Origin: an uncultured Fretibacterium sp.
GTDB taxonomy: Bacteria; Synergistota; Synergistia; Synergistales; Aminobacteriaceae
NCBI GenBank assembly: GCA_905373185.1
Contig: CAJPSE010000082.1
Coordinates: 1 to 7,159, forward strand
Reading direction: 5' to 3'
Length of the DNA: 7,159 bases
Shown here: one piece after another, positions 1 through 4,649 of the stretch
How positions within the stretch are numbered: position 1 is the stretch's first letter
Layout: each line of letters starts with the position of its first letter
Position numbers and translations under genes: made by a program
The notes under the pieces: generated by a model
The model's input: only the letters and a program-made list of their open reading frames with translations
Told to the model about the DNA's origin: nothing
Database searches by the model: none

Positions 1-666
1 AACTTCCGTTTCCTCTGCCGCAGCGGTCCGGCTCGGGGCCTCGCCCCGGGCCAGCCGCTCGTTTTTTTCCTCTTTTTCCGCCCTGAACTTCTCATAGGCC
101 AGGGACTCGGCGCAGGGGTAAAGCTCGTCCTCGAACAGGGCGTCCAGTATCGGGCCTCGGGCCTCGGGCTCCGCCCTCAGGAGTGCGGAAAAGGCGTCCC
201 GCCTCAGCAGGACCGAACGCAGAAACGCCTCGAAGAAAAGCCCCGTGACCTCCTCGACCGGCCCGGGCGCATCTCGCTCCTCCGTCCCCTCCCCGATCCG
301 ACGGAGGGTCCTCCGTGCGGGCACGAGCCCCTCATCCCGTTCGACCCCGCCGCGGCTCAGGGTGCAGGCAGCCCGGTACCGGACGGGGCGGCCTGCCTCA
401 GCGCCAGCCTCGAAGACGACCTCGACCGCGCATTCCTCTTGTTGTTCTTCTTCCTCGCCGTCGAGCGGGGAGGGGGTCCCCGCGGGACGAGGGACGCCGC
501 GCCCGTACAGGGCGAGGCAGAGCGCTTCGAGCAGCGCCGCCCCGTCCCTGAACGCGTCGGAGGAGAGGACCCCGGACCCGGACAGGTCGAGGGTCCGCTC
601 CTCCGGCGGTGTGCCGCCGCGGATTTTTTTTATTTGGGTTTTCTTTATTTGAAGGATACGCATCAT
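1..666 (-). CDS. SbcC/Rad50-like N-terminal fragment lacking Walker A (partial, runs off left edge)
   Basis: I translated 222 uninterrupted codons from an ATG at 666 (a second ATG follows at 663) to the window edge. The pattern is that of the SbcC N-lobe: a basic beta-strand start (MRILQIKKTQIKKIRG), a TLDLSG strand near residue 25, then LLEALCLALYGR at 45-56, which matches the ILDALCLALYGR helix following the P-loop in SbcC. Residues 141-180 (GLFFEAFLRSVLLRRDAFSALL, then a segment ending ILDALFEDELY) match the SbcC segment around its Q-loop, and a charged stretch that could begin the coiled coil starts at about 190. What is missing is striking: where SbcC has GPTGAGKST there is only SDAFRDGAA, and the LPQGEF glutamine is replaced in LLRRDAF. 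SbcC with SbcD is an ATP-dependent nuclease. This copy is predicted not to bind ATP normally. AAGGGG lies about 12 nt before the ATG. No sbcD is visible upstream. Assignment to the SbcC-like family is by motif recall; function is unknown. Confidence 0.68.
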   Translation of the reverse strand, partial: MMRILQIKKTQIKKIRGGTPPEERTLDLSGSGVLSSDAFRDGAALLEALCLALYGRGVPRPAGTPSPLDGEEEEQQEECAVEVVFEAGAEAGRPVRYRAACTLSRGGVERDEGLVPARRTLRRIGEGTEERDAPGPVEEVTGLFFEAFLRSVLLRRDAFSALLRAEPEARGPILDALFEDELYPCAESLAYEKFRAEKEEKNERLARGEAPSRTAAAEETEV

Positions 667-760
667 CAGGAGATTGAGCCCCTTCCCGGAAAAACAGCGA
701 TCGAGTCGATCGAATCCAAAAGCCCGTAGGCGGTACGGAGACGATATCGGCCTCCTCCGC

Positions 761-786
761 CGTTACGCCACCATTATAACGTAACG
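761..786 (-). promoter_or_regulatory. Promoter -10 box inside a small inverted repeat, upstream of the SbcC-like gene
   Basis: On the minus strand a perfect TATAAT lies at 778-773, in the gap between the end of cobU and the start of the SbcC-like gene. No good -35 hexamer sits 16-18 bp upstream. The box is enclosed by a 7-bp inverted repeat, CGTTACG (786-780) and CGTAACG (767-761), which could be an operator or a weak hairpin after cobU. There is no T-run, so it is not a normal terminator. The implied leader is about 100 nt and holds GGAGGAGG at 758-751 with no usable start codon after it. Confidence 0.4.
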
Positions 787-804
787 CCGTGCGCGGCCTT
801 TCCC

Positions 805-1377
805 TCAGATTCCCGACAAGTCCCCCGGCAAAATTCCCGGCATGGCGCCCCTGGCCAGCCTGGGCAGCCCGAAGGCGCATTCCACGGCGGCGTCGGCATC
901 CTTCGCCAGGAGGACGTGGAGCTCGCCCAGGACGCGGAGGAACGCGTCGGTCCCCGCATCGTGGCGTATGCCGTCGCAGAACGCGTCGTTCGACACGATC
1001 AGCAGGTTGGCCGTGCGGTCCCGCAGCATCAGGGCCGCCCTGTGGATTTTTCCGACGGTCCTCTCCGCGTCCTCGATACCTCCGTCCTCGCCGAAGAGCT
1101 CGTTGGCCGTCCAGTTGCCCAGGCACTCCAGCAGGACCGTCGCGTCCCACGGCAGCGAGGGGAGGACGCCCTCCAGGTCCCGGGGGCGCTCGAGGGTCGA
1201 GAAGCCGCGCCCCTGCCGCGCCGTTTGGTGGAGCTCGACGCGGCGGCGCATCTCGTCGTCGAGGACGTGCGCCGTAGCCAGGTAGACGCGCGGTCCCCTC
1301 GGGGAGAGCGCCATCGCGGCCCGCTCGGCCCACTCGCTCTTTCCGCTGCGTACCGCTCCTGAGACAAAGACGAACAT
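805..1377 (-). CDS. cobU: Adenosylcobinamide kinase / adenosylcobinamide-phosphate guanylyltransferase (CobU/CobP)
   Basis: This cytoplasmic enzyme phosphorylates adenosylcobinamide and then transfers GMP to give adenosylcobinamide-GDP, the substrate of CobS. The 190-aa length is normal for the family. Visible motifs are the P-loop GAVRSGKS (residues 7-14), YLATA (32-36), the HQTARQGRGF segment with His50 in the place of the guanylylated histidine of CobU, the strand VLLECLGNWTANEL (81-94), and LLIVSNDAF (125-133). The canonical NEVGxGIVP motif is replaced by SNDAFCDGI, which I associate with a clade of anaerobe CobU proteins. AGGAGG at 1397-1392 is about 14 nt from the ATG, rather far, but no other in-frame start is nearer. 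The gene is divergent from cobS and precedes the SbcC-like gene on the same strand. Confidence 0.93.
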   Translation of the reverse strand: MFVFVSGAVRSGKSEWAERAAMALSPRGPRVYLATAHVLDDEMRRRVELHQTARQGRGFSTLERPRDLEGVLPSLPWDATVLLECLGNWTANELFGEDGGIEDAERTVGKIHRAALMLRDRTANLLIVSNDAFCDGIRHDAGTDAFLRVLGELHVLLAKDADAAVECAFGLPRLARGAMPGILPGDLSGI

Positions 1378-1408
1378 CTTGTTGTCGGTGTTCCTCCTTC
1401 ATGAATTC

Positions 1409-1434
1409 CACTTTTGAGTTTCACTTTTGAGTTT
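1409..1434. repeat. Perfect 13-bp tandem duplication (CACTTTTGAGTTT x2)
   Basis: CACTTTTGAGTTT occurs at 1409-1421 and again at 1422-1434, followed by CAC of a third copy and the palindrome CACGTG (1435-1440). It lies in the divergent cobU/cobS intergenic region and is AT-rich compared with its surroundings. It could be a pair of regulator sites on one face of the helix or a slippage product. Confidence 0.75.
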
Positions 1435-1446
1435 CACGTGTACAAT
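1419..1446 (+). promoter_or_regulatory. Candidate promoter for the cobS operon
   Basis: TACAAT (1441-1446) is a good -10 hexamer and sits in the only AT-rich stretch before cobS. TTTCAC (1419-1424), 16 bp upstream and inside the 13-bp duplication, is a weak -35. A start near 1453 would give a leader containing both hairpins of the 1470-1520 element. No B12-box or cobalamin riboswitch core is visible. Confidence 0.35.
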
Positions 1447-1469
1447 GACGTTATCCGTTTTTTCGTATG

Positions 1470-1520
1470 GGGTCAAGGGGGCGCTGTCCCCTTGCGGGGT
1501 GCAGGGGCGGCGCCCCTGCG
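1470..1520. repeat. REP-like twin-hairpin palindromic element before cobS
   Basis: Two perfect hairpins stand side by side: CAAGGGG / CCCCTTG (1474-1480 and 1488-1494, 7-nt loop) and GCAGGGG / CCCCTGC (1501-1507 and 1513-1519; the pairing can extend to 9 bp). The pattern of short GGGG-containing stems linked by a GCGGGGT spacer resembles dispersed GC-rich extragenic palindromes seen in many anaerobe genomes. Only one copy is visible in this window, so dispersal is inferred. It ends 2 nt before the cobS ATG and would fold in the 5' leader. Confidence 0.6.
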
Positions 1521-1522
1521 TA

Positions 1523-2314
1523 ATGAGCAAGAAGAAGGAGGTGCAGATCATCGATATTATACGGTCTTTTCTGATCGCCTGCTCCTTTCTGACGGTCCTG
1601 CCCGTGCCGAGGCCGGACTGGACGGAGCGGAGCACGCGTTTTTTCAACCCCGCGCTTCCCCTGGTGGGGTTCGTGCTCGCCGCGGTGTGGCTCGCGGCCT
1701 TCCTTCTTTTGTCGTGCTGGGACGTGACGCCCCTCCTGAGGGGCGTCCTCATGGGGCTTGTCGTCCTTGCCGTCACGGGCGGGCTGCATCGGGATGGCCT
1801 CATGGATTCCTGCGACGCCATCTTCTCCCGCAGGGACCGGGAGACGCGCCTGAGAATTCTCTCGGACCCCCATTCCGGCGCGTTTGCCGTGACGGGCTGC
1901 GTCACCGTCTCGCTCCTGCAGAGCGCCGTCTTCGCGGAGCTCTTCGCCCGTCCGGTGGGTGTGACGCCGCTGGGCCTCCTTGCCGCGATCCCCGTCTGGT
2001 CGCGCCTGGGGCTTGGCCTGCTGCTGAACGTGCTTCCGTTCGCCAGGGACGACGGGCTGGCCCGGACCTTGGGCGGGGCGCGGAGCCCGTGCCACACCCG
2101 TATTCTTGTCCTCGGTGCCGGGGCGTTCGCCGCGGCCCTCGCGGGGCTCGAGGGCACGCGTGCGTTGGTCCTCCCCGCCGTCTGGCTCGTTGTCCTGCTG
2201 CTCTGGGGGCGCTGCTGCACGAAGGGGTTCGGCGGGATTACAGGGGACCTGCTGGGCGTGTTCGCGGAGCTCTCGGAGACGGCGATGCTCCTGGCCCTGG
2301 CCGCCCTGAGGTGA
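1523..2314 (+). CDS. cobS: Cobalamin synthase, adenosylcobinamide-GDP ribazoletransferase (CobS)
   Basis: This integral membrane enzyme condenses adenosylcobinamide-GDP with alpha-ribazole (or its phosphate), the last assembly step of B12. From the ATG at 1523 it is 263 aa, close to the usual 250. Diagnostic motifs are FLTVLPVP (22-29), LPLVGF (45-50), the acidic signature GGLHRDGLMDSCDA (86-99) followed by DRETRLRILSD, and GGITGDLLG (237-245) with ELSET (249-253). Several hydrophobic segments fit a polytopic membrane protein. The start is uncertain: the frame is open back to 1427 through the palindromic element, and the ATG at 1523 has no Shine-Dalgarno sequence. A perfect AAGGAGGTG (1535-1543) lies inside the predicted coding region with no ATG, GTG or TTG at a suitable distance after it. 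It is the first gene of an operon with the CobU-like and HAD genes. Confidence 0.92.
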   Translation: MSKKKEVQIIDIIRSFLIACSFLTVLPVPRPDWTERSTRFFNPALPLVGFVLAAVWLAAFLLLSCWDVTPLLRGVLMGLVVLAVTGGLHRDGLMDSCDAIFSRRDRETRLRILSDPHSGAFAVTGCVTVSLLQSAVFAELFARPVGVTPLGLLAAIPVWSRLGLGLLLNVLPFARDDGLARTLGGARSPCHTRILVLGAGAFAAALAGLEGTRALVLPAVWLVVLLLWGRCCTKGFGGITGDLLGVFAELSETAMLLALAALR

Positions 2315-2319
2315 CGGCG

Positions 2320-2700
2320 ATGCACCTGATACTCGGGGGGCGGTACATGGGCAAGCGGGCCTATGCCGAATCGCTCTACGGGCCCTTCGCCACCGTCTGC
2401 GACCTGAGCCGCGACGAGCCCGAGTCCGTGACGGACGCGGCGGTTGTGATCAACCTTCAGGACGGCGTCCGTACCCTGCTGCTGCGTGGTTCTGACGTGC
2501 GGGTGTTTTTCGAGGCGCGCGTGGAGCGCCTGAGGCGGTGCGTCCTGATTGGCGACGAGATCGGGGGCGGCATCGTCCCCATGGACCCGTTCGAGCGGCG
2601 CTGGCGGGACGAGACGGGGTTCCTGTACCAGTTCCTGGCACGGGAGGCAGAGACCGTCGACCGGGTCTGGGCGGGGATCCCCGTCCGGATGAAGGGGTGA
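2320..2700 (+). CDS. Short CobU-like protein with degenerate P-loop
   Basis: This 126-aa protein starts at ATG 2320, with GAGGTG (2308-2313) overlapping the cobS stop. The N-terminus LILGGRYMGKRAYAES (3-18) mirrors the CobU start GGxxSGKSxYAE but has Arg after the P-loop Lys, and the middle of CobU, including the guanylylated His, is missing. The C-terminal half is strongly CobU-like: GDEIGGGIVPMDPFERRWRD (78-97), then FLAREAETVDRVWAGIPVR (105-123), matching the NEVGxGIVP and AxxADxVxxVxxGIP motifs of the family. It sits 5 nt after cobS and 4 nt before the HAD gene, so it is surely co-transcribed with cobS. It may be annotated automatically as a second CobU, but it is unlikely to carry out both CobU reactions alone. 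A partner or regulatory role with the full-length CobU is inference. Confidence 0.85.
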   Translation: MHLILGGRYMGKRAYAESLYGPFATVCDLSRDEPESVTDAAVVINLQDGVRTLLLRGSDVRVFFEARVERLRRCVLIGDEIGGGIVPMDPFERRWRDETGFLYQFLAREAETVDRVWAGIPVRMKG

Positions 2701-2704
2701 GGGC

Positions 2705-3487
2705 ATGGGGCGCAGGTACGTGTTTTTCGATATCGATGGTACCCTGGTAAGCCACGCTGGGGGGAGCAGCCACATCCCCGACGCCACGCGCAGGGCCGTG
2801 GAGCTGCTGCGGCAAAACGGCCATGTCCCGGCCATCGCGACGGCTCGGGGAGCCTTTCTGGCCCGCGGGGTGGCCGAGGAGCTGGGCATCGGGCTCCTCG
2901 TCTGCTGCTGCGGCGCCCACATCCTGAACGGCACGGAGGTTCTGAGCGCGGTATGGCTCCCCGAAGGGGCGCTCTGCCGCCTGCGCGGGACGGTGTCGGA
3001 GGGGTTCGTCCGTTCCGCGGCGCTCGACGACCGCTGCGTCTACATGGACGACGAGGACGAGGCCGTCAGGGACTACCTCGACGGACAGGCGGGGTACCCC
3101 TGCATCCGGCCCGTGGCGGAGCTGAGCCGGGCGTTTCTGATGTACTCCTTCTCGCCCGATCCGTCGGCGTCCCCGCTCTTCCGGGAGCCGATCGAGGGCG
3201 TCGTGCTCGACCGCACGCAGCATTTCATCGAGGCGCGTCCGGCCGGGACCTCGAAGTGGAGGGGCATCCTGGAGGCCGCGCGCCGTCTCGGGTTCGATCC
3301 CGGCGACGTCGTCGCGTTCGGCGACGGGGCCAACGATGCGGAGATGCTGCGCGGCGCGTCCGTCGGGGTCGCTGTGGGGGGCGCCCCGGACGCGGTCAAG
3401 GCCGCGGCCGACCTCGTGACGGACGACATCGATGTGGGAGGGATCCTGAGGGCCTGCGCCGAGCTGGGGCTGACCGATGGGGTGTAA
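2705..3487 (+). CDS. HAD-superfamily (Cof-type, IIB) phosphatase
   Basis: This 260-aa cytoplasmic hydrolase has all four HAD motifs: DIDGTL (9-14) with nucleophile Asp9 and acid/base Asp11, Thr46 in ATARG, Lys184 in GTSKWRG, and GDGANDAEML (206-215) with the metal-binding acids. The IIB cap lies between about residues 80 and 180, and the end (GVAVGGAPDAVKAAADLVTDD) is typical of Cof/YidA proteins. These dephosphorylate sugar phosphates, FMN or other small phosphates; the substrate cannot be read from sequence. A CCCG run (67-70) stands where many relatives have an NGA-type turn. AAGGGG (2692-2697) is well spaced from the ATG, and only 4 nt separate it from the preceding gene. Its place in a cobS operon without a visible cobC makes alpha-ribazole phosphate a possible substrate, by inference only. 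Confidence 0.92.
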   Translation: MGRRYVFFDIDGTLVSHAGGSSHIPDATRRAVELLRQNGHVPAIATARGAFLARGVAEELGIGLLVCCCGAHILNGTEVLSAVWLPEGALCRLRGTVSEGFVRSAALDDRCVYMDDEDEAVRDYLDGQAGYPCIRPVAELSRAFLMYSFSPDPSASPLFREPIEGVVLDRTQHFIEARPAGTSKWRGILEAARRLGFDPGDVVAFGDGANDAEMLRGASVGVAVGGAPDAVKAAADLVTDDIDVGGILRACAELGLTDGV

Positions 3488-3627
3488 GCCGGGGATCCGC
3501 GCGGTGCTTCGTTCGGCGCGTCAACAGCGTTCGGATAAAGCAAGAACAGCCGGAGACGGTGGTGTGGGGGCGTGTACCTCCAGGGGCCGTCGGGGCTGCC
3601 GGTAGGGGGCCCTCACGGGGGCGGTGC

Positions 3628-3670
3628 AGCCCACCGGCTCCGCCGGCGGGCTCGATCCCTGCGATTTTTT
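3628..3670 (+). terminator. Possible terminator hairpin in the 3488-3686 convergent gap
   Basis: The 199-bp gap between the HAD gene and the convergent DUF134 gene holds no credible gene. Its main structure is an 11-bp stem with one mismatch, AGCCCaCCGGC (3628-3638) and GCCGGcGGGCT (3642-3652), with a TCC loop. A T6 run (3665-3670) follows only after a 12-nt gap, so it is an imperfect intrinsic terminator for the cobS operon. On the minus strand the same hairpin has no T-run. Confidence 0.4.
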
Positions 3671-3686
3671 CCGTGATGCGCGTGGC

Positions 3687-4061
3687 CTAACGAGGGCCGA
3701 AGTCCTTTCCGTGCCGGCAGCAGCCGTGCCCGTGACGCTCCGCTCCGCCCGAGCCGCACGTCCCGCAGATGTGGTAGGTCCCGCCCTCGATCCGGAGTTC
3801 CCTGGCGTTGACCAGAAAGTCCGCAACCTTGGCGCGGGCGCGGTCGTAGATGGCCTGGACCGTCGTTCGGGCGACCTGCATGCGCCCGGCGCACTCCTCC
3901 TGGCTCAGCCCCTCCAGGTCGATGAGGCGAAGGGCCTCGTACTCGTCCACCGACAGGACCACGGGGCCGCCCGCGGCGCACTCCCGTTCCCCAGACGCCG
4001 GAGCGAAGCGGGAGCAGCAGGGCATTGCGGAGACGAAACGCCGTTTCATCGGCCGGGGCAT
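3687..4061 (-). CDS. DUF134 / UPF0251 family predicted DNA-binding protein with Cys/His-rich tail
   Basis: This 124-aa protein starts with the family's hallmark MPRP (1-4) followed by a basic KRR. It contains LSVDEYEALRLIDLEGLSQEE (36-56), a sigma-70-region-4-like helix-turn-helix (SQEECAGRMQVARTTVQAIYDRARAKVAD, 53-81) and the LRIEGGTYHI segment (89-98), all typical of DUF134. The C-terminus CGTCGSGGAERHGHGCCRHG (99-118) carries CxxC, CC and several His, a likely metal site. CC also occurs at 15-16. GAGGT ends 7 nt before the ATG at 4061. The gene follows the Cys/His-rich gene by 19 nt and is probably co-transcribed. Members often sit near NifX/NifB-like or Mrp-type ATPase genes in anaerobes; none is in this window. 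A role as metal- or redox-responsive regulator is inference. The same frame stays open upstream through the preceding gene, but that part is a low-complexity shadow. Confidence 0.88.
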   Translation of the reverse strand: MPRPMKRRFVSAMPCCSRFAPASGERECAAGGPVVLSVDEYEALRLIDLEGLSQEECAGRMQVARTTVQAIYDRARAKVADFLVNARELRIEGGTYHICGTCGSGGAERHGHGCCRHGKDFGPR

Positions 4062-4080
4062 CGGCTGGACCTCGAACGCC

Positions 4081-4395
4081 TCAGGCTTCCGCCGTGGGGA
4101 AGGCTGCGGCTTCGCCCTCCCGGGAACAGCAGCCCTTCTTTCCCTCTCCCGTGCCGTGACCGTGTTCGCAGCTGCCTCCGTTCCTCTTCCCGTGGCAGTG
4201 CCCTTTGCCCTCACCGCTTTCGTTCCCCTCTCCCGTACCGTGCCCGCAGCCGTCTCCGTTTCCCTTCCCGTGGCAGTGCCCTTTGCCCTCGCCGCCTTTG
4301 CCGCAGTCCGATCCGCCGTGCCCATGGCAGCAGCCGTGACGCTTCCCCTGCTCCCTGACCCGTTCCTCCGCCCGCGCTTCCATTCGTTCCTCCAT
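4081..4395 (-). CDS. Small Cys/His-rich repeat protein, probable metal-binding
   Basis: I do not recognise a named family. The 104-aa protein has a charged helical start (MEERMEARAEERVREQGKR, 1-19) and then a Gly-rich region with 9 Cys and 10 His: HGCCHGHGG (20-28), two copies of GEGKGHCHGK (35-44 and 61-70), GDGC (47-50), SCEHGH (75-80) and GCC (88-90). Such density of thiol and imidazole ligands suggests binding or storage of Ni, Zn, Cu or a similar metal. No signal peptide or membrane segment is seen. The start is set by AGGAGGGG, 5 nt before the ATG at 4395. A longer frame to 4470 would place its start upstream of the predicted transcription start. It is the first gene of a probable operon with the DUF134 gene, whose tail resembles it. 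Confidence 0.72.
   Translation of the reverse strand: MEERMEARAEERVREQGKRHGCCHGHGGSDCGKGGEGKGHCHGKGNGDGCGHGTGEGNESGEGKGHCHGKRNGGSCEHGHGTGEGKKGCCSREGEAAAFPTAEA
4138..4293 (-). repeat. Intragenic direct repeat in the Cys/His-rich gene
   Basis: Two tandem units of about 78 bp encode GEGKGHCHGK followed by a Cys/His/Gly segment ending GTGEG. A 27-nt block is identical at 4264-4290 and 4186-4212. The second unit carries an extra Glu-His before HGTGEG. The ligand region therefore appears to have grown by duplication. Confidence 0.8.
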
Positions 4396-4431
4396 CGTGA
4401 CCCCTCCTCGATCATTTTCTTGACCCTTATC

Positions 4432-4443
4432 TGGCATATGCCA
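4432..4443. promoter_or_regulatory. Perfect palindrome TGGCATATGCCA, probable operator
   Basis: TGGCATATGCCA is a perfect 12-bp palindrome just downstream of the -10 box of the Cys/His-rich operon, covering the expected transcription start. A related site, TGACATATGACT on the minus strand (4476-4465), overlaps the -35, with its CATATG core centred 33 bp away, about three helical turns. This is a good layout for repression by a dimeric regulator, whose identity is unknown. Confidence 0.5.
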
Positions 4444-4449
4444 TTTATT

Positions 4450-4477
4450 AGGATACCCATTTTTAGTCATATGTCAA
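4450..4477 (-). promoter_or_regulatory. Promoter of the Cys/His-rich / DUF134 operon
   Basis: On the minus strand a consensus TTGACA (4477-4472) is followed after 16 bp by TATCCT (4455-4450), within a clear AT-rich island. Transcription would start near 4443 and give a leader of about 48 nt ending in the AGGAGGGG ribosome site of the Cys/His-rich gene. Confidence 0.6.
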
Positions 4478-4501
4478 TAATGGGGATGATGGGAGCGGTG
4501 G

Positions 4502-4521
4502 AAAAAACCACCCCGGTGGTT
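4502..4521 (-). terminator. Minus-facing terminator-like hairpin between divergent promoters
   Basis: The palindrome AACCACC-CC-GGTGGTT (4506-4521) reads on the minus strand as a 7-bp stem running into TTTTTT (4507-4502). This has the form of a short intrinsic terminator pointing leftwards. It lies just upstream of the TTGACA promoter, so it would stop transcripts entering from the DUF3160 side. An alternative pairing of GGTGG (4497-4501) with CCACC (4508-4512) competes with it. Confidence 0.45.
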
Positions 4522-4558
4522 CCCCCCGGATGTGGGGCTGCGGAAAGCGTTCCTGCGG

Positions 4559-4608
4559 TATAGTATTGAAGAAGGACGTTATACTCGAAGCGCTCCGTCT
4601 CCGAGTAT
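4559..4608 (+). promoter_or_regulatory. Candidate promoter and inverted repeat upstream of the DUF3160 gene
   Basis: TATAGT (4559-4564) and TATACT (4580-4585) are possible -10 boxes; neither has a good -35. The second overlaps the left arm of a 7-bp inverted repeat, ATACTCG (4581-4587) and CGAGTAT (4602-4608), with a 14-nt spacer. The repeat could be an operator or a leader hairpin. The rest of 4396-4649 not listed elsewhere shows nothing more. Confidence 0.35.
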
Positions 4609-4649
4609 CGGGAGGGGCGCAGAGGACAGATGAGGTGATTCGATTGAGG

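Noticed and set aside
398..1411. 337-codon minus-strand frame spanning cobU and its downstream gap
   Set aside because: It overlaps cobU in another frame, is rich in Arg/Pro/Gly low-complexity sequence, and has no family motifs.
1378..1522. Cobalamin riboswitch before cobS or cobU
   Set aside because: No B12-box core or multi-stem layout can be seen, and the region is largely occupied by the tandem repeat and the twin-hairpin element.
1399..2934. 511-codon minus-strand frame antisense to cobS and its neighbours
   Set aside because: This is a high-GC antisense shadow: cobS, the CobU-like and HAD genes on plus have clear motifs, while this has none.
3488..3686. Small gene or RNA in the convergent gap
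   Set aside because: Frames there are extensions or shadows of neighbours, no ribosome site precedes a credible start, and only one hairpin stands out.
4062..4460. N-terminal extension of the DUF134 frame upstream of 4061
   Set aside because: The extension is low-complexity Ala/Thr/Arg sequence in a shadow frame of the Cys/His-rich gene. DUF134 proteins begin at MPRP, which has its own ribosome site.
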